DNA from: CAMTWZ01 sp041749075
GTDB lineage: Bacteria; Bacteroidota; Rhodothermia; Balneolales; HLUCCA01
Reading direction: 5' to 3'
Assembly (NCBI GenBank): GCA_041749075.1
Contig: JBGTBY010000002.1
Location: 62,001 to 126,000 of the forward strand
Length of the DNA stretch: 64,000 nt
A program made the position numbers and the translations under genes. The notes beneath the pieces are model-generated. The model saw nothing but the letters and a program-made list of their open reading frames with translations, searched no databases and was not told the origin of the DNA. This document shows, piece by piece, positions 46,470 to 56,500 of the stretch. Within the stretch, counting starts at the first letter, position 1. Each line of letters opens with the position of its first letter.

Positions 46470-47360
46470 ATGATCATCACACATCCTTCCCAACTCAATT
46501 TCACCATGGCTGATTTGCCGGGCATGCCCGTTCCGGGTCAGGCCTTGATGGTGACACCCGAACATTTCACCGTCGATTATGTGATCAACCCGCATATGGA
46601 GGGGAAGGTCGGTACGGTGGACCAAGCCAAGGCCTGGGCCGAGTGGGAACAGGTGAAAGCCGCGTTCGAAACCTCCGGCGTGCGGGTGCACGGCATCCGT
46701 GGCGTGGCTGGCTTGCCCGACATGGTATTCTGCGCCAACCAGAGTCTGCCTTATATCGATGAAAAGGGCGTCCGCCATGTGCTCATGAGCATCATGCATG
46801 CGGATCAACGCAAGGAAGAAGTGGCGTATATCGAACAATGGTACCGTCAGAACGGCTATATCATCCATCACCTTCCGGAAAAAAACATCGACGATTTTGA
46901 AGGGATGGGGGATGCGATTTGGCACACCGGACGCAAACTGATCTGGGGTGGATATGGGTTCCGTTCCTCGCTCGACGCCTACGATATCGTGTCGAAAACC
47001 TATGATGTGCCTGTCATCGCGTTGGAATTGCTTCAGCCATCGTTCTATCATCTCGACACCTGCTTCTGCATGCTGAATGAGACCACGGCGCTGATTTATC
47101 CGGCCGCATTCACTACCGACGGACTCGCCCTGTTGCGTGCCCTCATCCCCGACCTCATCGAAGCCAATGAGCACGAAGCCGAACACCTGTTCGCGTGCAA
47201 TGCCACCTGTCCGAACGGGAAAGATGTGATCATCCAGGAAGGATGCACTGTGGTGAATGCCGAGCTTCGGAAGCGCGGGTTCGACGTGCATGAAGTGTCT
47301 ACCGAAGAATATCTGAAAAGCGGTGGAAGTGTGTTTTGTATGAAGATGATGGTGTGGTAG
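46470..47360 (+). CDS. Amidinohydrolase-fold enzyme (DDAH / arginine deiminase-like)
   Basis: A 296-residue protein of the amidinotransferase/guanidino-group hydrolase superfamily. Visible landmarks are FCANQSLPY, the substrate-carboxylate region FEGMGDAIWHTGRKLIWGGYGFRSS, the catalytic His in FYHLDTCFCML and the terminal nucleophile Cys in GGSVFCMKMMVW. Family members hydrolyse arginine, dimethylarginine or related guanidines to citrulline or ornithine. The exact substrate cannot be named. Length fits DDAH/citrullinase-type enzymes rather than the larger arginine deiminases. The stop codon TAG lies at the start of a repeat block. Confidence 0.85.
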   Translation: MIITHPSQLNFTMADLPGMPVPGQALMVTPEHFTVDYVINPHMEGKVGTVDQAKAWAEWEQVKAAFETSGVRVHGIRGVAGLPDMVFCANQSLPYIDEKGVRHVLMSIMHADQRKEEVAYIEQWYRQNGYIIHHLPEKNIDDFEGMGDAIWHTGRKLIWGGYGFRSSLDAYDIVSKTYDVPVIALELLQPSFYHLDTCFCMLNETTALIYPAAFTTDGLALLRALIPDLIEANEHEAEHLFACNATCPNGKDVIIQEGCTVVNAELRKRGFDVHEVSTEEYLKSGGSVFCMKMMVW

Positions 47361-47480
47361 GGACGTAGATCGTGGGACGTAGACCGTAGACCGTGGGACG
47401 TGAGACGTGGGACGTAAAATCGGGAATCGGGAATCAGGAATCGGTTAGCCATACAACAAACAACTAACGACAAACAACGA
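47360..47480. repeat. Low-complexity direct repeats starting in a stop codon
   Basis: GGGACGT begins at 47360, the last base of the amidinohydrolase TAG, and recurs at 47374, 47395 and 47409, interleaved with AGACCGT words. It is followed by AATCGGGA-type 7-bp words (about 47418-47445) and then an A/C-rich stretch with ACAAAC and AACGA words to 47480. There is no inverted partner. The AbgT gene begins 8 nt later. Confidence 0.8.
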
Positions 47481-47487
47481 ACGAAGA

Positions 47488-49062
47488 ATGAAGAAGACAT
47501 TTTTTACGCGGTTCTTGGACATGATCGAAGTGGGTGGCAACAAGCTTCCGCACCCGGTCACGCTGTTTGCCTTGTTCGCTGTGATGGTGATTGTGATTTC
47601 GGGAATCGCCAGTTGGTTTGAGCTGAGTGTGATGGATCCGAGGCCAGAAGGCGCGCGTGGGCGCTCGGCTGATGGCATGATCACGATCGTGAATCTGTTT
47701 TCAGGTTATGGATTGCGTCGGTTGATGGAGAACTTCGTGACCAATTTCACCGGGTTTGTTCCATTGGGAACCGTGTTGGTCGCCTTGTTGGGTGTGGGTG
47801 TGGCGGAAGCATCGGGATTGATCACAGCCGCCATCCGCTCTTTGGTCGTGAAAGTGGCCACTTCGAAAAGTGACTATGCCAAGATGTTCGTTTCCATGAC
47901 GATCGTGTTTGCCGGTGTTGTATCGAATGTGGCCTCAGAAATGGGCTATGTGGTTCTGATTCCGTTGGCGGGAGTGGTGTTTCATGCGCTGGGTCGGCAT
48001 CCGTTGGCCGGTATGGCGGCGGCATTCGCCGGTGTGTCGGGCGGATACAGCGCGAATCTGCTGATCGGAACGGTGGATCCGTTGTTATCCGGCATCTCGG
48101 AAGAAGCGGCTCGACTCATCGATCCCGGCTACACCGTGCATCCGGCAGTGAATCTGTATTTCATGATGGTCAGCACGTTTCTGATCACCGCACTAGGAAC
48201 GTGGGTCACGGATCGCATCGTGGAACCCAAGCTCGGCGTGTACGACCCGACCCAAGCCCAAGGCAAGCTTCCCGACAACAAAATCGAACCGTTGACCCCC
48301 GGCGAAATCCGCGGACTCAAATGGGCCGGTTTCTCCATGCTCGTGGTGTCGGGTCTGCTGTTTCTCGGTGTCTACCCGGAATGGGGGGTCCTGCGCGATC
48401 CGGTGACAGGCGATGTGCTCAATTCTCCGTTCATGCGGGGCTTGGTCGCCGTCATTTTCGTGTTTTTCTTGGTACCGGGTGTGGTGTATGGCCGCATCAC
48501 CGGAAGTCTGAAAAATGACAAGGATGTGATCAACGGGATGTCGGCGTCGATGAGCTCATTGGGCTTGTACATCGTTCTGACCTTTTTCGCCGCTCAGTTT
48601 GTGGCTTTGTTCGGATGGAGCAATCTGGGTCCGATCATCGCCGTGAAAGGCGCCGAAACATTGACATCCTTGGGCATGACCGGACCGGAAATGTTCATAC
48701 CCTTCATCATCCTATGCGCGTTCATCAATCTATTCATGGGAAGCGCATCCGCGAAATGGGCTATTCTGGCGCCGGTTTTCGTGCCGATGCTCATGCTGAT
48801 CGGCTATTCGCCCGAAGTGACCCAAACCGCGTTCCGGATCGGAGATTCCACCACAAACATCATCACCCCGATGATGAGTTATTTCGGATTGATCCTCGCT
48901 TTCGTTAACAAATATGATAAGAATTTGGGCATCGGAACCATCATCAGCATGATGCTGCCCTACACGATCTTTTTCCTGATCGGATGGATCATTCTGTTCT
49001 TGGTGTATGTGTTCGGATTGGGGCTGCCGGTTGGGCCCGGGGCACCGACGTTCTACGGATAA
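47488..49062 (+). CDS. AbgT-family transporter
   Basis: A 524-residue integral membrane protein with about a dozen hydrophobic helices, matching AbgT/p-aminobenzoyl-glutamate transporters: GGNKLPHPVTLFALFAVMV near the start, EASGLITAAIRSLV, FAGVSGGYSANLLIGTVDPLL, and GSASAKWAILAPVFVPMLMLIGYSPE with RIGDSTTNIITPMMSYF near the C-terminus. Known members move p-aminobenzoyl-glutamate or export antimicrobials such as sulfonamides with proton coupling. The gene upstream encodes an amidinohydrolase, so import of a guanidino or amino-acid-like compound is an alternative. Its TAA stop is the start of an AT-rich repeat. Confidence 0.9.
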   Translation: MKKTFFTRFLDMIEVGGNKLPHPVTLFALFAVMVIVISGIASWFELSVMDPRPEGARGRSADGMITIVNLFSGYGLRRLMENFVTNFTGFVPLGTVLVALLGVGVAEASGLITAAIRSLVVKVATSKSDYAKMFVSMTIVFAGVVSNVASEMGYVVLIPLAGVVFHALGRHPLAGMAAAFAGVSGGYSANLLIGTVDPLLSGISEEAARLIDPGYTVHPAVNLYFMMVSTFLITALGTWVTDRIVEPKLGVYDPTQAQGKLPDNKIEPLTPGEIRGLKWAGFSMLVVSGLLFLGVYPEWGVLRDPVTGDVLNSPFMRGLVAVIFVFFLVPGVVYGRITGSLKNDKDVINGMSASMSSLGLYIVLTFFAAQFVALFGWSNLGPIIAVKGAETLTSLGMTGPEMFIPFIILCAFINLFMGSASAKWAILAPVFVPMLMLIGYSPEVTQTAFRIGDSTTNIITPMMSYFGLILAFVNKYDKNLGIGTIISMMLPYTIFFLIGWIILFLVYVFGLGLPVGPGAPTFYG

Positions 49063-49128
49063 ATTTTAAATTTTAAATTTTAAGTGATGGGAATGCGCAA
49101 ATCATTTAAAATTTATCATTTAAAATTC
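49060..49128. repeat. TAAATTT heptamer repeat and inverted partner reaching into the next gene
   Basis: From the AbgT stop codon, TAAATTT is repeated three times (49060-49080) followed by TAAG. The complementary arm with ATTTAAAATTT and ATTTAAAATT lies at 49103-49128, inside the signal-peptide codons of the next gene (K-S-F-K-I-Y-H-L-K-F). The arms could form a hairpin over the start codon at 49087. Confidence 0.8.
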
Positions 49129-51951
49129 GCCCTGCTTCTGATTGCGGTGATGGTTGGGAGTGTGGCAAGGGCGCAGAGCAGCTACCACATCACCAATTAC
49201 GAAGCCACGCAGTACCACGCCGGGAACCAGAATTGGGACATCAGCAGCGATGGTCGACGCATGTTCATCGCGAACAACAAAGGACTCCTGGTTCTGGAAG
49301 GCCAGAATTCGACGCTGTATTCCTTGCCCGAGAATACGATCGTCCGATCCGTAGCCTATATCGATGAGCGCATCTACACCGGATCGTATGAGGAATTCGG
49401 CTATTGGGAACGCGATCGGTCCGGCGGTTACACCTACACCAGTCTTGTCGGGTTGCTTCAGGGCGTGACCCTCACGAACGATGAATTCTGGCGAATCATC
49501 GAGTTCGATGGGAAGATCTATTTCCAAAGCTTCGGAATCCTGCTCGAATACGACGGCTCCGCCATCCGCGATGTGATGACGCCCGGTTCGATGATGTTCC
49601 TTCATGAAGCGAATGGTCGCTTATTCGCGCATCAAATCAGGGGTCCGTTAATGGAGTTGATTGATGGAGCACTCATTCCCATCCCAAACAGCGGATTTCT
49701 ACAAAACACCGAGGTCAAATCCATCCTCGCTCATACGGGCTCATCCATCCTTATCGGCACATCCACGCAAGGTGTGTATCGGTATGATGGACGCACATTT
49801 CGGGAATGGTCGCCACGCACCACATCCGACCTCACCCGATACCAGTTGAATGTGGGAACCCGTATCGGCGACCGACTCATTTTCGGCACCATCCTCAAAG
49901 GATTGTTTGTGTATGATGTGGATGGAACCTTGCTCAATCACATCCATTCCGAAACCGGATTGCAAAACAACACCGTGCTCGCTGTTCAAGGCGATGAGCG
50001 CGGAAATGTGTGGGTGGGCATGGACAAAGGCTTCGATTACGTCGCCTTCGATTCGCCGATCAGCTTGTACCGGGATATCCGTGATGAAATCGGAAGTGTC
50101 TATTCAGCCAGTTTGGTGGGCAACATCTTGTATGTAGGCACCAATCAGGGCATTTTTTCGTTTCGGATGGGGGATGACGGGACACTGACCGACCGCACCT
50201 TCATTCAAGGCTCGGAAGGGCAAGTCTGGTTCCTTCAAGTGGTAGATGACGTTTTGTATGCCGGTTTGAACGAAGGAACCTTCGCGCTACAGAACAATAC
50301 GTTGCGTCGTGTGAGTGATGTGACCGGCGGATACACGTTCAAACGCATCCGTTCGCAGGAAGGCGACATCATTCTTCAAAGCACCTACAGTTCATTGGTC
50401 GTGTTTCGCAAACAAGACGGATTGTGGCGTAAAGATGTGGAACTGGACGGCTTCACTGCACCATCCCGTTTCTTGGAGCTCGACCACCTCGGAAACATCT
50501 GGTTGGGGCACACCATCAAAGGCATCTATCAATTGCAGCCGAATGAGCGATACGACTCGGTGACGATTGTTCGTGAAGTGGGCAAGAAAGAAGGATTGGG
50601 TGAACGAACCAACCGCGTATTCACAGCGGATAACCGGATATTGGTATCCACTTCCGAGGAATTGGTTCAATGGGATGCGATCAATCACACGATGGTTCCC
50701 TTTAAGGAACTGACCGATGTGCTGGGTTCATCCAGCGGCATCTTGAACATCCTTCCAGCCGGGTTGAGTCGTTATTGGATCATCAAGACGGATGAAGTGG
50801 TGATGGCTGAAATTCGTTTCGGGAACGTGAAGCCGTTATATAAAATGGTGCCGGACATGTACGGAATGAAGCTGATGGACGATTACGAGACCATCGTCGC
50901 GCTCAACGATAGCATGCATTTGTTCTGCTTGGAAGACGGTTTCGCCATTTTAAACCACAACCGCATCCTTCGTCAGGATCTGGAAAATGCGGCGCCGCTC
51001 ATCAATGATGTTCAGATCTGGGATGATCCGGCCAAGAAAACCCGACTTACTACCGGTTCGAAGGTCTTGCAACGTCTGCCCAGTTCCTTGCAATACTTGT
51101 ATTTGTCGTGGTCGCCGGCCAGCACCGGCGGCAACCGGGCCTATTCGCAATACCGATTGCTGGGATATGACAGTGACTGGACGGATTGGACCGCGAACAC
51201 CGACGTCACCTTTCTGCGGCTTCCGTTTGGCGAATATACCTTTCAGGTGCGGATGTTATTGGAAAATGGGTCCGTGACCGACACGGTGTCCCTACCGTTT
51301 CGAGTCCGGGCACCCTTTTATCTCACACCATTCGCCATCCTCATTTATGTGATGCTGATCGTGTCGTTTTTGGTGATGATCCGCCTGTACATATCCCGCA
51401 GACGATGGAAGCGGCGTGAAGCGGAATTGCAAAAGGATCATGAAATCGTGCGGAAATTGAAAGAACAAGCCGAGAACGATCTGGTTCACCTGTCCAATGA
51501 AAAGCTTCAGAGTGAAATCGCTTATAAGTCGTCGCAGCTAGCCAACAGCACCATGGCCATGGTTCGCAAGAACGAAATGTTAGGAGAATTGCAGTCTGAG
51601 ATCGATGCGATGCGCACGGAACTGGGTTCGCGTTTGCCGACCAAGTACGTGAATCGCCTCAGCAAACTCATCGATCAGGAGATGAAAAATGAAACCGAGT
51701 GGGAATTGTTCGAAGCGCTGTACGATCAAGCCCATGGTGATTTTTTCAAACGGTTGAAGTCCGATTACCCGAGTCTCACACCGAGTGATCTGCGTTTATG
51801 TGCCTATCTGCGAATGAACCTCGCATCCAAGGAAATCGCTCCCTTATTAAATATTACAGTACGAGGAGTAGAAGAACGACGCTACCGGCTCCGCAAGCGT
51901 ATGAACCTCAATACGGATGAGAATCTGAGCGAGCGAATCATGACCTATTAA
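49087..51951 (+). CDS. PUL sensor/regulator with Y_Y_Y domain and C-terminal helix-turn-helix
   Basis: A 954-residue membrane regulator from the ATG at 49087, with a signal anchor (HLKFALLLIAVMVGSVARAQ). Residues about 30-660 form ligand-sensing propeller repeats (NNKGLLVLEG, LIGTSTQGVYRYDG, LYVGTNQGIFSFRM), then a Y_Y_Y domain (about 690-740) and a transmembrane helix near 745-770. A coiled-coil stretch follows, and a LuxR-like HTH at about 895-954 (LTPSDLRLCAYLRMNLASKEIAPLLNITVRGVEERRYRLRKRM). This architecture is the SusR-like class that controls SusCD loci in response to oligosaccharides. It precedes the PUL on the same strand and is probably its activator. It has no kinase domain. Confidence 0.88.
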   Translation: MGMRKSFKIYHLKFALLLIAVMVGSVARAQSSYHITNYEATQYHAGNQNWDISSDGRRMFIANNKGLLVLEGQNSTLYSLPENTIVRSVAYIDERIYTGSYEEFGYWERDRSGGYTYTSLVGLLQGVTLTNDEFWRIIEFDGKIYFQSFGILLEYDGSAIRDVMTPGSMMFLHEANGRLFAHQIRGPLMELIDGALIPIPNSGFLQNTEVKSILAHTGSSILIGTSTQGVYRYDGRTFREWSPRTTSDLTRYQLNVGTRIGDRLIFGTILKGLFVYDVDGTLLNHIHSETGLQNNTVLAVQGDERGNVWVGMDKGFDYVAFDSPISLYRDIRDEIGSVYSASLVGNILYVGTNQGIFSFRMGDDGTLTDRTFIQGSEGQVWFLQVVDDVLYAGLNEGTFALQNNTLRRVSDVTGGYTFKRIRSQEGDIILQSTYSSLVVFRKQDGLWRKDVELDGFTAPSRFLELDHLGNIWLGHTIKGIYQLQPNERYDSVTIVREVGKKEGLGERTNRVFTADNRILVSTSEELVQWDAINHTMVPFKELTDVLGSSSGILNILPAGLSRYWIIKTDEVVMAEIRFGNVKPLYKMVPDMYGMKLMDDYETIVALNDSMHLFCLEDGFAILNHNRILRQDLENAAPLINDVQIWDDPAKKTRLTTGSKVLQRLPSSLQYLYLSWSPASTGGNRAYSQYRLLGYDSDWTDWTANTDVTFLRLPFGEYTFQVRMLLENGSVTDTVSLPFRVRAPFYLTPFAILIYVMLIVSFLVMIRLYISRRRWKRREAELQKDHEIVRKLKEQAENDLVHLSNEKLQSEIAYKSSQLANSTMAMVRKNEMLGELQSEIDAMRTELGSRLPTKYVNRLSKLIDQEMKNETEWELFEALYDQAHGDFFKRLKSDYPSLTPSDLRLCAYLRMNLASKEIAPLLNITVRGVEERRYRLRKRMNLNTDENLSERIMTY

Positions 51952-52145
51952 TCGAACGTTTCTCATAAATCGGGAATGGGTAACATCCATAATTACAATA
52001 GGATGCAAAAGCCATGAGGGCAAATGACGTAGTGATGATGTGGTCCGGAAAAGCGCTTTCATTGGGTTGACGTAGACGAGATGAGTATTTAGGTCGTTCA
52101 TTCTTAAGCGGAGTGGACTAATTTCATTATGTCACCATCCCGCCA
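51952..52145. promoter_or_regulatory. Spacer upstream of the PUL enzyme and SusCD genes
   Basis: This 194-bp spacer between the regulator and the first glucanase gene probably holds the PUL promoter. It contains the palindrome AAAGCGCTTT at 52050-52059, about 90 nt before the ATG, which shares its core with sites at 42109 and 46226. No gene, terminator or typical promoter motif is clear. Confidence 0.4.
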
Positions 52146-53543
52146 ATGAACTCCATGCCCGTACACTCTCAATCAGGATTATTACGACCTTTGATTGGAA
52201 GCGCTTTTGCGCTTGGGTTATTGCTTGTGTCTGCATCCTGTGCGAAACCGCAATCGATGGACATGGATGGATTTCAGGCCGATCTCAAAGAACGCACATT
52301 TCGTTACTTCTGGGAAGTGGTTGATTCCGTGAACTGGCAGACCGATGACCGACATCCCACCAAAGCCTTCACCAGTATCGCGGCCACGGGATTCGCACTT
52401 CCAGCCTATGTGATTGGTGTCGAAAACAATTATATCACCCGGGAAGAAGGTGCCCGGCGCGTGGAGAAGGTGTTGGACTGGTTATGGGCGTCCAAGCAAA
52501 GCCCCGCTGCATATGGCGCCACCGGACACAAAGGATTCTTTTATCATTTTCTGACCTATGGGGATGGGGTCCGATACAAAGATGTGGAATTGTCGACCAT
52601 CGATACCGCATTGCTTATGGCCGGCATCCTCACAACGCAATCGTATTTCGATGCGGACAACGCCACCGAAACCCGCATCCGCTCAGTCGCCGATTCTCTC
52701 TATCTGCGTGTGGAATGGGATTGGGCGATGAATGGACATCCGACGATGTCGATGGGATGGAAGCCCGAATCAGGGTTCATCCGATCCACATGGGATGGAT
52801 ACAATGAAGCGATGATCTTGTTGATCCTCGGATTGGGCTCGCCCACACATCCCATGCCGGACGGCTCCTGGGATGCGTGGACATCCACCTATGAATGGGC
52901 CGATTTCCATGGACACGAGCACGTGAATTTCGGTCCTTTGTTTGGTCACCAATACTCGCAAATGTTTATCGATTTCCGTGGCATCCAAGATTCTTACATG
53001 AAAGAAAAAGGGATCGATTATTTCGAGAATTCGCGTCGGGCCACGTTGAGTCAACAGGCCTATGGTATCGCTAATCCAAAAGGGTTCAACGGCTATGGAG
53101 AAAACCAATGGGGATGGACAGCCAGCGATGGACCAGCGAATCGCACGGGCTTGCATAATGGCAAAACAGTCCAATATAAGACATACCATGCACGTGGCAT
53201 GGCTGTCGGATATGACCATGACGATGGCACCATTGTTCCAACGGCGGCCGGTGGCTCGATTCCTTTCGCCCCCGACATCACCTTAGCCACCTTGTTCAAC
53301 ATGAAAAAGTTGCACGGCGACAGCGTGTATCGCACCTATGGATTTGTGGATTCCTACAACCTGACCTATGCGGATGGGGGATGGTTTAATCCGGATTACA
53401 TCGGCATCGATCAGGGACCGATCCTGATCCAGCTTGAAAATCACCAGACCGGATTGATCTGGGACGTGCTGAAACGAAACAAATATATCCGTGACGGTCT
53501 GCGGAAAGCCGGATTCACTGGCGGATGGTTGCAAACGATTTGA
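52146..53543 (+). CDS. GH144-type glucanase lipoprotein (PF10091 glycoamylase family)
   Basis: A 465-residue exported enzyme; the signal ends in LLLVSASC, a lipobox of weak quality, so lipidation is probable, not certain. The whole mature chain matches the PF10091 family, which includes GH144 endo-beta-1,2-glucanases: RTFRYFWEVVD, WLWASKQ, DTALLMAGILTTQSYF, WDGYNEAMILLILGLGSPTHPMP, GPLFGHQYSQMFIDFRG, NQWGWTASDGP, DDGTIVPTAAGGSIPFAPD and GIDQGPILIQLENHQTGLIWDV. The likely activity is hydrolysis of beta-1,2-glucan or a related glucan at the cell surface or in the periplasm. It lies 11 nt before susC, so it leads the operon. Confidence 0.85.
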   Translation: MNSMPVHSQSGLLRPLIGSAFALGLLLVSASCAKPQSMDMDGFQADLKERTFRYFWEVVDSVNWQTDDRHPTKAFTSIAATGFALPAYVIGVENNYITREEGARRVEKVLDWLWASKQSPAAYGATGHKGFFYHFLTYGDGVRYKDVELSTIDTALLMAGILTTQSYFDADNATETRIRSVADSLYLRVEWDWAMNGHPTMSMGWKPESGFIRSTWDGYNEAMILLILGLGSPTHPMPDGSWDAWTSTYEWADFHGHEHVNFGPLFGHQYSQMFIDFRGIQDSYMKEKGIDYFENSRRATLSQQAYGIANPKGFNGYGENQWGWTASDGPANRTGLHNGKTVQYKTYHARGMAVGYDHDDGTIVPTAAGGSIPFAPDITLATLFNMKKLHGDSVYRTYGFVDSYNLTYADGGWFNPDYIGIDQGPILIQLENHQTGLIWDVLKRNKYIRDGLRKAGFTGGWLQTI

Positions 53544-53554
53544 ATAAGATCCCT

Positions 53555-56500
53555 ATGAAAACACACATACAGACTCGGATATCGCTGGCCATCGTCGCAC
53601 TGCTGCTTTCCGCCTCCTCGTTGGTGGCGCAAAGGACCGTGACCGGAACGGTGATTTCCTCCGACGACAAAGAACCTCTTATCGGAGTCAATATCTCCGT
53701 TAAGGGAACCATCCGAGGCACCACCACCGACTTGGACGGCGTCTACTCCATCACCCTTCGTGAAGGGGATGAGACCTTGGTCTTCTCCTATGCCGGTTAT
53801 GAGCGCATCGAAATTTTGATCGGCGACCGTGAGGTGATCGATCTCGAAATGCAGTTCATGAGCACCTTGCTGGGAGAGGCGGTCGTGATCGGATATGGTG
53901 TCGTGCGGAAGCGGGATTTGACCGGCTCGGTCGGATCAATACAAGCCACGGATATCGTGAAGATTTCCGCGCTCAACGCCGAACAAAGTCTTCAGGGACG
54001 AGTGAGCGGGGTTCAAATCACATCCAGTTCCGGTGCGCCGGGTGCAGGGGCAACGGTCCGCATCCGTGGTACAGGTACCTTCAACAATTCATCACCGATT
54101 TATGTGGTGGATGGGGTCATTCTCGATGATATTTCCTTCCTCAATCCATCCGACATCGCATCGATGGATATTTTAAAGGATGCATCCGCCACAGCGATCT
54201 ATGGATCCAGAGGGGCAAACGGCGTTGTGTTGATCCAGACCAAAACGGGTGTCCGCGGACAAGGAAAGCCTTTGATCTCCGTGTCGATGGAATCGGGCAT
54301 TCAACGCTTGGAAAAAACCATTGATCTGTTAGATGGTCGCCAATTTGCCACCATCGCCAATGAAATCCGAACGGGAACCTATAACAACGTGGATGCGGTA
54401 CCAAACACCGATTGGCAGGATGAAGTGTTTCGTATCGCCCCGATGAGCCGATTCCAAGTGTCGGTGGCTGGCTCATCCGAGCAATCCGAGTATTACATGA
54501 GTTTGGGTGTGTTCCAACAGAGTGGGATCATCGACAGATCCTGGTACGAGCGCATCACTCTGAAACTCAACAACACCTATCATCTCACAAACTCCTTCCG
54601 AGTCGGGAACAACATCACCCTGGCGCCATACGACCAACGCGTGGCTCCGAATGTCACATTCTCCGTCTATCGTGCGCAACCCGTGTTGACCCCTTACTAC
54701 CCGGATGGCAGTTTCGGCGTGGTCTATAATGTGGGCAACCCATTGGCCGATCTGGAATATTCAAACAATTACAACAGCGGTATCCGGGCGGTAGGGAATG
54801 TCTTCACTGAAGCCAATTTGTTCACTCATGCCTTGATCCGCAGCAGTTTCGGTATCGATGCTGGACTGAACCGCTCGAAGAGCTTCACACCCGCGTACAC
54901 CATTTTCAACCCGGATGGAACCGCATCCCAACAGAACAATGAGTTCAGCGACATTTTCAAAGGAACAGGGGAGACCAACACCTGGCTATGGGAAAACACG
55001 CTATCGTATGTTCGCACGCTGAACAAACATTATGTGAATACGGTTGTCGGGTTCACGATGCAACAAACCCGTTCCGAGTCGATGCGCATGGCCGGGCAAA
55101 ACGTGCTTCGCGATGATCCCGATTTCTGGTATGTCGAGCCTCCCTACATCATTGATGAGACCAACAACATCAACATGCTCAACAGCATATTCAATGGGGT
55201 GGACCCGGGTCAATACTACAATATGATGTCGTACCTGGTGCGCCTGAGCTATACTTACAATGAACGGTACCTCACCACCTTCACATTGCGTCGCGACGGA
55301 TCGTCCAAATTCAACGAAGAAAACCGTTGGGGTTACTTCCCATCCTTCGCCTTGGGTTGGAATATCGGACAAGAATCGTTCATGAGGTCGTTTGATTGGC
55401 TATCTGCCGCGAAACTTCGAGCCAGTTGGGGGATGATCGGGAATGAGAAAATTAGCTACTACGATCGTTTCGCCCGTATTGAATCGAATGTGACGGCCAT
55501 CTTCGGGAATCCGGACGCCGCGTTCCCGGGTGCCACCTATGGCAAGAGCGGCAACCCCGATCTGAAATGGGAAACCACGACACAAACCGATATCGGGTTG
55601 GATCTGGATTTCTGGAAAGGAAAACTTACGGCCGAGTTCGATGTGTACAACCGCCTCACCGAGGATATTTTGGTTGAATTGGCCACACCGGGACACTTGG
55701 GCAATGGGCAAGGTCAGCGTATTCGGTACAACGCGGCATCGGTTCAAAACCGCGGATTCGAGTTCAGTGTGAAATGGCAAGAACGCTTTACGAATTCGGG
55801 ATATGCGATCGGCTTTGTCGGCACAACACTCGATAACGAAGTGAAAGCCATCGGCGGAAACAGCGGAATCGATTCCGTGTTGATCGGCGGCTATCTGGGA
55901 AATGGTCAGCCTGTGACCCTTACCCGTGTCGGACTCCCGATCGGAGCGTTTTACGGATATGTGACCGATGGCGTCTTCCAAAATCAGGCCGAGCTCGATG
56001 CGTATCCGCACTTGTCTCAGGCCGGCATCGGCGATCTCCGGTTCAAGGATGTGAATGGAGATGGCGTACTGAACGGCTTGGATCGCACCTACCTCGGTTC
56101 CCCGATTCCCGATTTCATCTTCGGTTTGAACCTCGACATGGATTATCGAAGTTTTGATGTCTCCTTTGGTCTTCAGGGGCAGTTCGGAAATAAGCTGTTC
56201 AACGGAAAAAATGTGGTGAGACCGGATCCGTATAACTTCGAAGCTCATGTATGGGACCGATGGAGAGGCGAGGGAACCAGCAATTCCGAGCCTCGCGCAT
56301 CGTATGGCGGATATAACTTCCTGCCTTCAGACCGCTTCATCCACGATGGCTCGTTCATCCGGCTGCGCTCGTTGGTGATCGGATACACGCTTCCTGAAAA
56401 TCTTGTGAATCGGGTGAGGGTGCAGAACGCACGGATGTATGTGCAAGCCACAAACCTGCTCACCTTCTCCAAATACACGGGTTACACCCCTGAAATCGGA

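Noticed and set aside
46422..47291. 289-codon minus-strand frame opposite the amidinohydrolase
   Set aside because: The plus-strand frame has superfamily motifs; the antisense frame starts inside the repeat block and has none.
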